A stretch of DNA of 64,000 nt. Source: JAPOUP01 sp965203255 (GTDB lineage: Bacteria; Pseudomonadota; Alphaproteobacteria; Rhodobacterales; Rhodobacteraceae). The position numbers and the translations under genes are program-made. The notes beneath the pieces were generated by a model, which was given only the letters and a program-made list of their open reading frames with translations, was not told the origin of the DNA and did not search any database. The stretch is from NCBI GenBank assembly GCA_965203255.1, contig OZ241882.1, positions 5,084,001 through 5,148,000 on the forward strand. Reading direction: 5' to 3'. Below are positions 34,423-43,595 of the stretch, piece after piece. The first letter of the stretch is position 1, and every line of letters begins with the position of its first letter.

Positions 34423-35856
34423 ATGTCCTTCACTGTCGCAATTGTCGGTCGCACCAATGTAGGGAAGTCCACGCTCTTCAACCGCCTTGTCGGCAAGCGG
34501 GTGGCGTTGGTCGATGATATGCCAGGCGTTACACGTGATCTTCGGGAGGGAGAGGTGCGCATCGGTGATCTGCGGTTCACCGTGGTCGATACCGCTGGGC
34601 TTGAAGCCGCAACCGATGATTCGCTGGAAGGCCGGATGCGTCGGCTGACTGAACACGCTGTTGGGATGGCGGATATCTGCCTATTCCTAGTGGATGCTCG
34701 TGCTGGGGTGCTGGCTGGTGACAGAGAGCTCGCCGACATGTTGAGGTGCCGGTCCGCGAGGGTTGTACTGGCAGCAAACAAGTCCGAGAGTTCGGCTGCT
34801 GATGCCGGGCTGATCGAGGCTTACGGGCTGGGGTTTGGTGATCCGGTCGGGATATCGGCTGAGCATGGCCTCGGGCTTGACCTCCTGTACTCCAGGGTCG
34901 CGCTGCTTGCCGAGGCAATCGCCGGCGAAAAGGCGGATTGGGAGTCGGTGGGAAATGCCAGCGCGAACTCGGACGGTACGGATATTCCGCTGAGGATTGC
35001 CGTGGTGGGACGTCCGAATGCGGGTAAATCGACCCTGATCAATCGAATAGTTGGCGAGAACCGACTGCTCACTGGTCCGGAGGTTGGGATCACACGCGAT
35101 GCAATTAGCCTCGCAACGAATTGGAACGGCGTGTCGACCAGGATTTTTGACACGGCGGGAATGCGCCGGAAGGCGAAAGTTCAGGACAGGGTTGAGAAAC
35201 TGTCGGTCTCTGACGGAGTGCGGGCGGTGAGGTTTGCGGAAGTGGTGATCGTACTTCTTGATGCCGCAATTCCGTTCGAGCAGCAGGACCTGCGCATCGC
35301 GGACCTTGCGGAACGGGAGGGTAGGGCCGTCGTGGTCGCGCTGAACAAGTGGGATGTCAAAGATCGCAGACAGGCGAGACTGTCCGACCTAAAGGAACGG
35401 TTTGAACGTCTTCTGCCACAGCTTCGTGGTGCGCCTTTGGTTGCCCTGTCTGCGATAACGGGCCAAGGTTTGGAGCAACTGCATTCCGCTGTCCTTGGCA
35501 TGCATGATGTCTGGAACCGACGTGTGCCGACTGCGAAGTTGAATCAGTGGCTTGTTGGTATGATCGAGGCGCATCCGCCGCCGGCGCCAGACGGGCGCCG
35601 CGTCAAGCTTCGATACATCACCCAGACAAGGACCAGGCCGCCGGGCTTTGTGGTTATGTGCAGCCACCCGGACAGGATTCCTGCCAGTTACATCCGGTAT
35701 CTTGTCAATGGTCTGCGCGACGAACTCGACATGCCCGGCACTCCGATTCGGTTTCACTTGCGCAGCCAGGCAGATCGGAATCCCTACAGGGAAAGGAAGA
35801 AGCCCGGACCGTCACGACTGCGCAAGCATCTGGAGCGAGGCGCGCGCAGAGGGTAA
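34423..35856 (+). CDS. der: ribosome biogenesis GTPase Der
   Basis: This 477-residue essential GTPase has two tandem G domains and acts in 50S ribosome subunit assembly. The first domain shows GRTNVGKST (residues 8-16), PGVTRD and DTAGLE. The second shows GRPNAGKST (about 195), GITRDA, DTAGM and NKWD. A KH-like C-terminal domain contains PDGRRVKLRYITQTRTRPPGFV and GTPIRFHLR, both typical of Der. The ATG at 34423 starts directly at the G domain (MSFTVAIVG); the open frame upstream is inside bamB. It follows bamB by under 50 bases and is likely in the same transcript. Confidence 0.96.
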   Translation: MSFTVAIVGRTNVGKSTLFNRLVGKRVALVDDMPGVTRDLREGEVRIGDLRFTVVDTAGLEAATDDSLEGRMRRLTEHAVGMADICLFLVDARAGVLAGDRELADMLRCRSARVVLAANKSESSAADAGLIEAYGLGFGDPVGISAEHGLGLDLLYSRVALLAEAIAGEKADWESVGNASANSDGTDIPLRIAVVGRPNAGKSTLINRIVGENRLLTGPEVGITRDAISLATNWNGVSTRIFDTAGMRRKAKVQDRVEKLSVSDGVRAVRFAEVVIVLLDAAIPFEQQDLRIADLAEREGRAVVVALNKWDVKDRRQARLSDLKERFERLLPQLRGAPLVALSAITGQGLEQLHSAVLGMHDVWNRRVPTAKLNQWLVGMIEAHPPPAPDGRRVKLRYITQTRTRPPGFVVMCSHPDRIPASYIRYLVNGLRDELDMPGTPIRFHLRSQADRNPYRERKKPGPSRLRKHLERGARRG

Positions 35857-36000
35857 GTGTTCGTCTCGACCGTGTGAACTATTGGGCGAGAGTTCGACGA
35901 AGTTGGCAGAGCGCCGGGGCTTGTGGTTGCAGCAGGGTTTTTGCGGTTGATTGATGGTCGGTCACGCTATTTGCATCCGTTCACGAAAACCGATTTGCGC

Positions 36001-36519
36001 TCAGAAATGATATGGCTCGATCCTGTCGGCGGATAGAGCGTAACCAATCACTGCCAATTCGGTGCCCAGGGCGGCTGCTCCGAACATGCCGGTCACATAA
36101 ACCGGATCGAAGAATCCATCATATTCGTATGGTACCTCGGTGGTGACCAGGACAAGTTGGTTCGCGGGAGGAGGCGGCACATGGATACATGCACCGACGT
36201 AGGGGACCAGAATGAAGGCAGTCAGACCGGTCGCTTCGAAGTCCAGGGGAACGACATATCCCGGAAGACGGACGGTCATACCGTTGTATGCTTCGGTTAA
36301 GCCGTGGGATTCTGGCTGCTCGAATCCCGTGGACAACTGTCCATGTTCAACGATTCCCATTTCACGAAAGGATTTCATGAGCATGCCGCCGTCTCCGTCG
36401 GGAATTAGGTCTTCCCATTCCAGTTCGACAACATCGTCTTCGGCCCAACCGGTGGCGGGCAACGACGCAAAAGCACTACATGTAAGCGCTTTGATCAGAC
36501 AGCGGCGTTCAATTCGCAT
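36001..36519 (-). CDS. DUF3299 protein of a zinc-uptake-like operon
   Basis: This 172-residue exported protein has an N-terminal signal peptide (MRIERRCLIKALTCSAFASLPATGWA) and a single DUF3299 domain with EWEDLIPDGDG, VRLPGYVVPLDFE, FILVPYVGACIHVPPPPANQLV and a C-terminal AVIGYAL. The invariant Cys-x-His in ACIHVPPPP is suggestive of metal binding. The start MRIERR at 36519 begins at the signal peptide. It is the last gene of the minus-strand set with a permease, ATPase and DUF2796 protein. That combination occurs in Zrg-type zinc uptake loci, so a periplasmic role in metal handling is likely but not proven. Confidence 0.85.
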   Translation of the reverse strand: MRIERRCLIKALTCSAFASLPATGWAEDDVVELEWEDLIPDGDGGMLMKSFREMGIVEHGQLSTGFEQPESHGLTEAYNGMTVRLPGYVVPLDFEATGLTAFILVPYVGACIHVPPPPANQLVLVTTEVPYEYDGFFDPVYVTGMFGAAALGTELAVIGYALSADRIEPYHF

Positions 36520-36726
36520 GCATTGCCTCTTTATTTTCGCTGGGACACTGTACGCTTGAGACTGTAGGCGTTCAAGAGTGCAGTCGCGCCGCTGTCGTGG
36601 CATGACATGAATTTGGTCCCGGCTTGCTTGATGTGGGGCAAGGTCGAGCGCTGGCGCTCTGGTTTTTTATCCATTTGTCGCGGCGGTCGACTTCCGTCCC
36701 GATCTGCGGTCAGATCTGGGCTGTCA

Positions 36727-37980
36727 TCAGATTCTGATCTGCATGCCATCTGTCAACGACATCCTGTAGGCGCGCAGTGCCGGAGCAAGGCTGACGGCTG
36801 CACCCGTGACAGTGACCAGAGCGAGAACTGTCCACTCGCGTCCGGTTGGTGCGCCGATTCTTAGGTAGAGTCCAAATGCGTCGTCAATATAGGGCCTTGC
36901 CACCCAAATTCCGGCATAGAGCATGCCTGCCCCGATAAGTACGGCCGCCGAAGTCATGAGCGTCGCCTCGATAAATAGTAGCGAAACTATCGTCATGGGC
37001 CGTGCGCCGACCGCCCGTAGAATGGCCATCTCACGTCGACGTTCGCTAAGGCCAGCGAAAATCATCGTGGTCATGCCCAGCAACGCGGTGATGACAACCA
37101 TTACGGAAACTCCGATCAGTGCCGATTCGGCGACTCCAACGATTTCCCAAAGTTCCTGAAGAGCGACGCCGGGCAGGATCGCGAGGAGCGGTTCCTCTCG
37201 GTATTCGTTGATCCACCGTTGAAGCGAAAATATCCTGAGCTTGGATTTTACGCCGATCAGGGCTGCCGTTATGGCCTTTGGCTGGAGATCCATCTCGCGG
37301 ACCTCGTCAGCGCCTGTCGATCGCCCGGGAATTCTGCCGCCGCCTTGCCAATCGATGTGGATCGCTTCTATCGCCTCGAGGCTCACGAACACCGTTCGGT
37401 CGACGGGGGTTCCTGTCTTGGCAAGAATTCCGGCGACGTGAAACGGCATGTCATCATGTTCCGTGAAGGAAGCAAGCCCATGAGAGACCACAATTTCCTG
37501 ACCCGTGGTGTATTCCAGCTCTGTCGCGACGTCTGCTCCAACCACGGCATCAAAGAGGTCGTCGAGGCGGTTTCCGCTTGATATCTCGAGACTCCTTCCG
37601 CCGCGGTACTTGTAGCGGTCAAAGAACTCGTCCGTTGTCCCCATGACACGAAAGCCACGGTGACTGTCGCCGAGGGACATCGGTACGATCCAGCTGACTT
37701 CCGGGCGTTCCTTGATGTCCTGGTAGCTTTCCCATGTGACGTTGTTGGTGGCGTTTCCCACCCGAAATACAGAGTAGAGCAGGAGTTGGACGCCACCGGA
37801 CCGGGCGCCAACGATCAGGTCGGTTCCTGAAATGGTGTCGGCAAAGCTGGCCTTTGCACCGGTGCGGACTTTCTCCACACCGAAGAACAGCGCGACCGAG
37901 AGCGCAACAGCAAAGACAGTGAGTCCGACCGTCAGTCGCCGGCTGATCAGAGACTGCCAGGCCAGGCGTATGAGGATCAT
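36727..37980 (-). CDS. FtsX/MacB-like ABC transporter permease
   Basis: This 417-residue permease has one N-terminal membrane helix (LISRRLTVGLTVFAVALSVALFFG), a large periplasmic MacB-type core domain (about 45-270) and three C-terminal helices around VSVMVVITALLGMTTMIFAGLSERRREMAILRAVGARPMTIVSLLFIEA, the classic FtsX-domain signature. Such type VII ABC systems usually transmit mechanical work to periplasmic proteins rather than import solutes. It pairs with the ATPase gene four bases upstream and sits between DUF2796 and DUF3299 genes, as in zinc-acquisition loci of the ZrgABCDE kind. Confidence 0.9.
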   Translation of the reverse strand: MILIRLAWQSLISRRLTVGLTVFAVALSVALFFGVEKVRTGAKASFADTISGTDLIVGARSGGVQLLLYSVFRVGNATNNVTWESYQDIKERPEVSWIVPMSLGDSHRGFRVMGTTDEFFDRYKYRGGRSLEISSGNRLDDLFDAVVGADVATELEYTTGQEIVVSHGLASFTEHDDMPFHVAGILAKTGTPVDRTVFVSLEAIEAIHIDWQGGGRIPGRSTGADEVREMDLQPKAITAALIGVKSKLRIFSLQRWINEYREEPLLAILPGVALQELWEIVGVAESALIGVSVMVVITALLGMTTMIFAGLSERRREMAILRAVGARPMTIVSLLFIEATLMTSAAVLIGAGMLYAGIWVARPYIDDAFGLYLRIGAPTGREWTVLALVTVTGAAVSLAPALRAYRMSLTDGMQIRI

Positions 37981-37984
37981 GGCT

Positions 37985-38686
37985 TCACCCCTTCATTCGG
38001 GTGATCGAGGACAGATCGAGTACTCGATCAAACCTGTTCGCGAGACGGGAGTCATGGCTCACCATCATAAGCGTCGTTCCTGTCGTGACGGTCTGCCCGA
38101 AAAGTAGATCCAGAAACGTGCGCTGGCTTTCTCCATCAAGTGCTGAGGTCGGTTCGTCCGCTACAATGAGTGCGGGTGTTCCGATAAGGGCTCGACAGGC
38201 CGCAACCCGCTGCTGCTGGCCGATGCTCAGTTCGGCCGAGCGGGCCCTAAGCACCGATCCCTTTGGGAGGCCAAGCGCCTCGCTGATGCGCAGCGCCTCT
38301 TCGCGGGGACTGTCCAGGCGAACCCGACGTTCCGGCGCAAAGGCCAGAGGCAGCAGTATGTTCTCCAACGGCGTGGCGTAGGGGAGCAGATTGAACAGTT
38401 GGAAGATTAGACCGATCCTGTTGGCCCTGAACCTATCGCGGCTGGGCCCCCTGAGTTTGGAGAGAGCGGTTCCATCCACATTGACAGTTCCGTGTTCGGG
38501 TACGGCGATTCCACAGACAAGGTTCAGCAGGGTGGTTTTACCAGTGCCGCTCTTCCCAAGAATGAGCAGTCGTTCGCCTTGCGCCACGGTTAGTTCCGGA
38601 ATGTCCAGAGTGAATCCGGCTCGGTTAGGCCATGTGAACCTGACGCCGCGCAACTGAACCGCAGCGTCAGGCATCTGGAGGACCAT
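37985..38686 (-). CDS. ABC transporter ATPase (LolD/MacB type)
   Basis: This 233-residue ATPase has Walker A GKSGTGKTT (about residues 45-53), a Q-loop in LIFQLFNLLPYATPLENI, the signature LSIGQQQRVAACRALI, Walker B LIVADEPTSALD and the H-loop MVSHDSRLANRFDRVLDL. These features are typical of the LolD/MacB subfamily that partners FtsX-type permeases. The signature has SIGQQ rather than SGGQQ, an accepted variant. Translation may start at 38686 or at an in-frame Met four codons later. It lies fourteen bases after the DUF2796 gene and four bases before the permease. Confidence 0.92.
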   Translation of the reverse strand: MVLQMPDAAVQLRGVRFTWPNRAGFTLDIPELTVAQGERLLILGKSGTGKTTLLNLVCGIAVPEHGTVNVDGTALSKLRGPSRDRFRANRIGLIFQLFNLLPYATPLENILLPLAFAPERRVRLDSPREEALRISEALGLPKGSVLRARSAELSIGQQQRVAACRALIGTPALIVADEPTSALDGESQRTFLDLLFGQTVTTGTTLMMVSHDSRLANRFDRVLDLSSITRMKG

Positions 38687-38700
38687 GGTTCATTCTGCGT

Positions 38701-39333
38701 TCAGGGTAACAGATCAAGCGTGGAGTTCTCCCGTGTTGCTTCAAGGAGAGCCGCTCCCTGGTTGGTCACGACCCGTACGGTCAGTGATTCGGCATTCCTG
38801 AACAGGTTGAAATACTGCAGTTCAATTTGTGTCGCGGAACCGATGTTGGTGCATTCCAACAGGTACTCCGCGTGGAATTCGGAGTGGGTCGATTCGTCGG
38901 CGTGCGCATGGTCGTCGTGCCCCTCCTCCTCATGGTCATCGTCATGGCTGTGCGCGTGGTCGTCGTCGTGCCCCTCTTCCCGGTCATGCGCATGGTCGTC
39001 ATGGCGGGAATCGTCCATGAGCAACATGGCCTGATTTTCGATCACCCGGCATTCGGCCTCATCGGGCAACGCAAACAACTCAAGCGGTTCGGCGAGTTTT
39101 CCTAGAGCGGCCTCAACGGTTGCACGGTCGGGGTCAGACAACGCTGCATGCTCGAATCCAACGATGTCAAAGCCCGGGGCCTCGAACTCCATTGCAATCC
39201 TGTCACCCTCAACTGCGATGTTCAATGTTCCATGCCCGTGTTCATGAGCATCAACAGAACGCTGTTCCTCGGCTGAAGCCGGTAGTGCAAAAGCCGCCGC
39301 CGCGGCACAGGCAAGATACCTTGCGTCATTCAT
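38701..39333 (-). CDS. ZrgA-like (DUF2796) His-rich periplasmic zinc protein
   Basis: This 210-residue exported protein has a signal peptide (MNDARYLACAAAAAFALPASA), a DUF2796 N-terminal part (VDAHEHGHGTLNIAVEGDRIAMEFEAPGFDIVGFEH), a long His/Asp/Glu-rich stretch (about residues 108-150, units such as HDDDHEEEGHDDHAH) and a C-terminal beta segment. DUF2796 includes ZrgA of the Vibrio zinc-uptake system. The His-rich tract is a probable zinc sponge. The start at 39333 begins at the signal peptide. It is first in the four-gene operon, and a Zur-like palindrome lies 47 bases upstream, so induction under zinc limitation is likely. Confidence 0.88.
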   Translation of the reverse strand: MNDARYLACAAAAAFALPASAEEQRSVDAHEHGHGTLNIAVEGDRIAMEFEAPGFDIVGFEHAALSDPDRATVEAALGKLAEPLELFALPDEAECRVIENQAMLLMDDSRHDDHAHDREEGHDDDHAHSHDDDHEEEGHDDHAHADESTHSEFHAEYLLECTNIGSATQIELQYFNLFRNAESLTVRVVTNQGAALLEATRENSTLDLLP

Positions 39334-39379
39334 GGTCCGTCTCCCATTTCGCTTCCACTGTGCTCCGAACACAGGTTTC

Positions 39380-39402
39380 AAATTGATACGATATATCATT
39401 TC
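39380..39402 (-). promoter_or_regulatory. Zur-like operator upstream of the zinc operon
   Basis: Read on the minus strand the site is GAAATGATAT, three bases, then GTATCAATTT. The half-sites are imperfect inverted repeats and resemble the Zur consensus, in which ATGTTAT and ATAACAT arms are separated by three bases. It lies 47 bases upstream of the ZrgA-like start codon, where a repressor would block the promoter. The assignment rests on pattern and context only. Confidence 0.55.
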
Positions 39403-39424
39403 CCGACTTCCGCTCCCAATTGCA

Positions 39425-39645
39425 AGTCCGGGAATTCCGGGCCAGAAGGGGCGTGTCTGTCCCCGGCGGGGGCGTTGCGCTGCCCGGGAAACACGGATAC
39501 CCTCCGTCGCGAAGTGACTCCATCCATCCTATGGCCGGACTCGCCGACGTCCGAGAGTCCGGGACTCCCGACTTCCGGTCATTCCCTTTGCTAGGGCTGC
39601 GCCCTCTCTGCGGAAACGGCCGGTGTTCCATATCGGAGTGAAGTA
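39425..39645 (-). mobile_element. relic of an IS30 end
   Basis: Read on the minus strand, about 220 bp line up with the left non-coding end of the IS30 elements: an outer end like ACTTCACTCCGATATGGAAC, then CACCGGCCGTTTCCGCAG, GAGGGCGCAGCCC, a diverged middle and GGGCAGCGCAACGCC. No transposase sequence remains. It borders the start of the cas3 relic, which begins nine bases away. Confidence 0.6.
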
Positions 39646-39653
39646 AGGATCAC

Positions 39654-40292
39654 ATGACGGATAATGTCCTACCTTCTTACCTGACGGATTGACCGGGCAA
39701 GAGTGTGCTCATCGAAGGCGGTCCTGAGCATCCGGCGGTCTACCATATGCTCGACGTGGCGGCGGTGGCCGAACGTCTGATTGTGGCAGAAGCGTTCAAA
39801 CCGCCCGTCCGTGATGCGTTGATACTTCTCACCGCGCTGCATGATCTGGGTAAAATCGGCGCTCGGTTCCGGGCGGCTTTGAAGGAGAACAAGAAGCAGG
39901 GCGACGACAGGCACTGGAAGGTCAGCGAGGCACTCCTGTGGCAGCACAGGGCTCTTTTGATGGACCGTTTGGGTGTGGATGTGGACGTGCATCGTATCCT
40001 CTACGCCGCCACCGCCGGGCATCATGGAGAACCGCCGAAGGGCAGCCTGTCACCAAACGACAAGAACTTCCGAGGTATGATGTTACGTGCGGGACCAGCT
40101 GCGAAATCCGATGCGCGGGACGCCATCCTCGCCTTCGCGGACCTCTGGTCTAAGGCCTCTTTGGACAGCTTGAATGGCGAAGCCGCGATACGTTTGAGCT
40201 GGTGGCTGCCGGGACTTGTATCGACCAGCGACTGGATCGGCTCCAACATCGAGTGGTTTCCGCTGCGGGGGCCGGGGCTGACATTGGCGAAA
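39654..40292 (+). pseudogene. cas3: Cas3 N-terminal HD nuclease domain, nonsense codon and truncation
   Basis: The frame is that of the HD domain at the start of type I CRISPR Cas3: HPAVYHMLDVAAVAERL, LTALHDLGKIGARFRAAL (HD pair), HRILYAATAGHHGEPP and LPGLVSTSDWIGSN. From the ATG at 39654, with AAGGA before it, codon 13 is TGA (39690-39692). Replacing it with TGG would restore LTDWPGKS, as expected for this family, so a point mutation seems to have stopped translation; internal GTG codons at 39703-39707 could restart it. After about 213 codons the sequence runs into an IS1595-type end. The helicase part and all other cas genes are missing. Confidence 0.85.
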
Positions 40293-40498
40293 AAAGCTTA
40301 TCCCTTTGACTACGGCACCGCAACATGTTTTACCGACGGTCTGATGGCCGGTTTCCCGGATTCTGGCGGAATCCGGGCCGCCGCCACGCGGCGGTCCGTC
40401 CGGAGCCGGAAGGATCGGGATTCTGGTGGACTGGGGGTCGGCGCCGCGGGCCGGGGCGGAGTCCGGGCGCGGGTCCGCGGACGTCAGGCGGCGGTGTC

Positions 40499-40598
40499 GG
40501 TGAGGTCGCGGTACGTCGCGGGCGGCAGCCCGAGGCCGAGGCCAAGGAGTCGGTCGAAGGAGGTCTGCCGGCGGCGGCGGTTCCATCGGAAGACAAAT
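40499..40598 (-). pseudogene. IS1595 transposase, separated C-terminal part
   Basis: On the minus strand the frame reads FVFRWNRRRRQTSFDRLLGL, then GLPPATYRDLTDTAA and a stop, the standard C-terminal end of IS1595/ISXO2 transposases. It continues the N-terminal part that now ends at 42782. The nested IS5 and IS630 elements lie between them. Rejoining the parts leaves an in-frame TAA at the insertion point. Confidence 0.75.
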
Positions 40599-40614
40599 TA
40601 GGGCCTGTTGACAA

Positions 40615-41060
40615 TCATGATGCCGCCGCCACGCCCGCGATGAGGTGAATCCCCGCCGCGAAGCTCGCGGCGGTCCTGTCACAGCGTGTCGCGATCGCCC
40701 GGAACTCCCTGGTTCTGGCGAGGAAACTCTCCACCCGGTGCCGCCATCCGCACCTCTCCCGGCCGTGCTCCCGAGGCTCCGTCCGGTTCCGCCCCGCCGG
40801 GGTCACCGCCCCGGCGCCTCGCCCTTCCAGATCCTCCAGCAGCCAGTCCGCGCCGGACGCCCTGTCGCCGGCCAGGGTCCCGAACCGGAGGCCTTCAAGG
40901 AGCTCCGGCACGCCCCTGAGGTCGTGCGCCTGGCCGGGAAGGACCGTGAACCGGACAGGGCATCCATGCGCGTCCACGACCGCCACGGCCCTGCTGGTCA
41001 GGCCACCCCGGGAACGCCCGGTTCCCTGTCCTCCGGCCCCCCTTCCGCGCCCGCCGCCTT
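40615..41060 (-). CDS. IS5-family transposase orfB
   Basis: The downstream frame contains GRSRGGLTSRAVAVVDAHGCPVRF, TVLPGQAHDLRGVPELLEGL, GDRASGADWLLEDLEGRG and a C-terminal RTREFRAIATRCDRTAASFAAGIHL, the DDE-catalytic half of IS427-type transposases, with the second Asp in GDRASGAD and the Glu in the last helix. It has no start of its own at the correct point and is normally made by ribosomal frameshifting from orfA. The left border at about 41060 is approximate. Confidence 0.8.
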
Positions 41061-41372
41061 CCGGTGCGCCTGGACGGCCGTGCCGTCGACGGACACGTGC
41101 TCAAGGCCGGACCCGTCCGGCAAAGCCCTGAAAACACGCCCGGAAACCCCGGAAAGCGTCCAGCGGCGGAACCGCCTGGAGACGCTGTTCCACTTTCCGA
41201 AGCGCTCCGGAAGGTCGCGCCACGGCGATCCCGTGCGGAACCGCACGGGCACCGCCCCGCCGAAGAGGCGGCTGTCCGCCGAGGTCACTCCCGGGTCGGC
41301 CTTCCTGCCGGCAGGGACGTTCCCGGTCCGCGCCCACATGGCGTCGGTCAGCACCGTTCTGTCTGCGTTCAT
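40998..41372 (-). CDS. IS5-family transposase orfA
   Basis: The upstream frame starts MNADRTVLTDAMWARTGNVP and continues with FGGAVPVRFRTGSPWRDLPERFGKWNSVSRRFRRW, then LEHVSVDGTAVQAHRKAAGA, which carries the first catalytic Asp (VDGT). This is the N-terminal half of an IS427-group transposase. I placed the start at the ATG at 41372; the frame is open upstream into the terminal repeat. It overlaps orfB in the minus one frame near 41000-41060. Confidence 0.8.
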   Translation of the reverse strand: MNADRTVLTDAMWARTGNVPAGRKADPGVTSADSRLFGGAVPVRFRTGSPWRDLPERFGKWNSVSRRFRRWTLSGVSGRVFRALPDGSGLEHVSVDGTAVQAHRKAAGAEGGPEDREPGVPGVA

Positions 41373-41462
41373 CGTTCTGCCCGCCCATGTTGCCTGTGCC
41401 GCCTTTCCGGCGCGCGTTGCGGGGGGAACGCCGTCGGCTGGCCAGATTGTCAACAGGCCCTA

Positions 41463-42772
41463 GTGTAGCGCCATCGTAGCAATGACGGTTCTGTTTGACT
41501 GTCTCCCGGCATCATGCCATTTTTCCCGGCATCAGGCAACACGCAGGCGGCGGGAAGGCGGCGGCAGACCGCTCCGGCCTGCACCATGGAACGGAGCGGA
41601 CAATGGCACAGAGGACGGGGACTCCCAAGAACAGGGGACGCAGGATTTACCGGGTCCGGCTCCCGGACGAAGAGAGGGCGGAGCTGCGGCAGCTGGAGGA
41701 CAGCGGGGCGGCGGCGTACAGGCGCCGTCACGCCCGGATCCTGCTGCTGGCCGACGAGGCCCGTGACGACGGGGGCCGCACCGGTTCCGACATCGCGCCG
41801 GTCCTGGAGGTCGGCGTGTCGACCGCCGGGCGGGTGCGCCGCCGCTGCGCCGGGGAGGGGCTGGAGGCGGCGCTGGTCCGCCGCGAACAGAGGAACCGGA
41901 AGGCGCGCAGCCTCGACGGCGGGGGCGGGGGGAGGCTGGTGGCCATCGCCTGCCCGCAGCCGCCGGAGGGGCGGAGCCGGTGGACGATGCAGCTGCTGGC
42001 GGACCGGCCTGGCGGGCTGGAGATCGTGGACACGATCTCGGACGGGACCGTGAGGAAGACTCTAAAAAAACGATGTGAAGCCGTGGCGCAAACAGTACTG
42101 GTGCATCCCGCCCAAGGCCAGCGGCGACCTCCTCGCCGCGATGGAGGACGTGCTGGAGCGGCACCAGCGGGAGTTCACGGAGGACGAGGTTCTGGCCGTC
42201 ATGGACGGGACCTCCCGCCAGCAGAGGAGGGAGACCCGGGTGCCTCGGCCGGTGCGCCCCGGCGAACCCGCCATCCACGACTTCGAATACGGGCGCAACG
42301 GCACCGCGAACCTGTTCATGCTGTTCGCCCCGCTGCTCGGATGGCGGGAGGTCACGGTCACCGACCGCCGGACGCGCAGGGACTGGGCCAGGGTCATCCG
42401 CGGGCCTGTCGACGTCACCTTCCCCGGCAGGCGCATCGTGCTCGTGATGGACAGCCCCGACGTCCACACCGTCGGCTCCCTCCACGGGACGTTCCCTCCC
42501 GAAGAGGCGGCGCGGATCGCCTCCCGGCTGGAGATCCACCATCCCCCGAGGCGCGCAGGCTGGTCGGACGTGGCCGAGGCCGGGATTGGGGCCATGGTCC
42601 GCCAGTGCCTGAACCGCCGCATTCCCGACCGGGAGACGATGTGCCGCGAAACGGAGGCATGGGCCCGAAGGAGGAACCGGGAGAGGGCCACCGTGGACTG
42701 GCGTTTCACGACAGCCGACGCGCGCATCAGGCTGAAGTCCCTTTACCCATCAACACAATGATGGTGCTACAC
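41463..42772 (+). mobile_element. IS630-family element with TA duplication
   Basis: This 1310-bp element has terminal inverted repeats GTGTAGCGCCATC (left) and, inverted, GTGTAGCACCATC (right). It is flanked by TA at 41461-41462 and 42773-42774, the target duplication expected for this family. It carries one transposase in two frames joined by a run of seven A. It is inserted in the minus-strand IS1595 transposase gene. Confidence 0.9.
41603..42761 (+). CDS. IS630-family transposase with A7 frameshift
   Basis: The first frame starts at 41603 (MAQRTGTPKNRGRRIYRVRL) and holds the helix-turn-helix region (GSDIAPVLEVGVSTAGRVRRRCAGEGLEAAL) up to SDGTVRKTLKK. The second frame continues NDVKPWRKQYWCIPPKA, with AVMDGTSRQ, a second Asp in RRIVLVMDSPDVHT and FPPEEAARIASRLEIHHPP for the third catalytic region. 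The switch occurs at A7 (42064-42070), which in this family is usually a programmed slippage site. The usual long VHLNPAEI-like motif is altered, so activity is doubtful. Confidence 0.8.
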
Positions 42773-42781
42773 TAGTCCAGG

Positions 42782-43595
42782 TAGCGCTGGGCGCGCTTCC
42801 TGCGCAGCCCGTGGTACACGCCCATGGCCCAGCGCCTGAGGTCGGGGAACACCCGGTGGATCCACCTCAGGACCTTGTGGGCCGGGCGGCCGCCGGCCAC
42901 CCTGCGCCCGCGCGGGCTGTCGGGCAGGCCGGTGTATCCGCTCCACCCGTCGGTGACGGCCCAGGCGCCCGGCTCGACCGCCCCGGCGATGAAGCCATGG
43001 AGCGCCCCTGCGCCGTAGCCGTCCACTTCCTTCAGCCGGATGCGGCGTGGACTGCCGTCCTCCGACAGCTCCACGGCCCCGGCGATGGGGATCCGGCCCG
43101 ACGCGCCGCGGCCCCGGCCGGCCACGCCCCTCTCCCCGCCGCCGTCGCGGCAGGGCACGGACGCCCCGTCCACCTCCGCGGTCCCCTGCAGCGGGCTCCG
43201 GTCCGGGTCCACCATCGCCCGCCGCAGCTTCCGGGGAAGCAGCCAGGCTGACCTGTAGCTTCCGATGCCCAGCTGGGCCTGCAGCTGCAGCGCGGAGATG
43301 CCGTTGGAGTGCGTCGCCATGAGATGGGCCGCAAGGAACCACGTCCCGAGCGGAAGGTGGGAGCGGTGCGTCACGGTGCCCGCCGTCACCGAGGTCTGGC
43401 GCCGGCGGTCCGCGCATTCCCGGCGGCAGCGCCCGCCCTCGGCTCCCAGCCCCTGGTCCCGCCGCAGGCGGGGCACGCGAAGCCCTTGCCCCAGCGCAGC
43501 TCCGCAAGGCGCCGGGCGCAGGCGCCGTCGTCCGGCAGGAGCTCCCCGGACTCCTGGCGGGACATGGGGCGGCCGTCTTTCCATCGGCTTGGCAT
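42782..43595 (-). pseudogene. IS1595 transposase, N-terminal and central part
   Basis: From about 43595 one frame gives the N-terminal region and zinc ribbon (LAELRWGKGFACPACGGTRGW). A shift near 43400 leads to QTSVTAGTVTHRSHLPLGTWF, LMATHSNGISALQLQAQLGIGSYRSAWLLP, then the DDE core with TAEVDGASV, AVTDGWSGYTGL and HKVLRWIHRVFPDLRRWAMGVYHGLRRKRAQRYLD. This is an ISXO2-like IS1595 transposase. It stops at 42782, where the IS630 element begins; the C-terminal end is at 40598-40499. Frameshift plus insertions make it inactive. Confidence 0.8.

Larger units (their letters stand above)
40601..41460 (-). mobile_element. IS5-family (IS427-type) element
   Basis: This 860-bp element has perfect 16-bp terminal inverted repeats, GGGCCTGTTGACAATC, and is flanked by TA on both sides (40599-40600 and 41461-41462). 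It carries two overlapping minus-strand frames, the two-ORF layout typical of the IS427 group. It lies inside the IS1595 transposase, at the TA next to the IS630 insertion. Confidence 0.9.
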
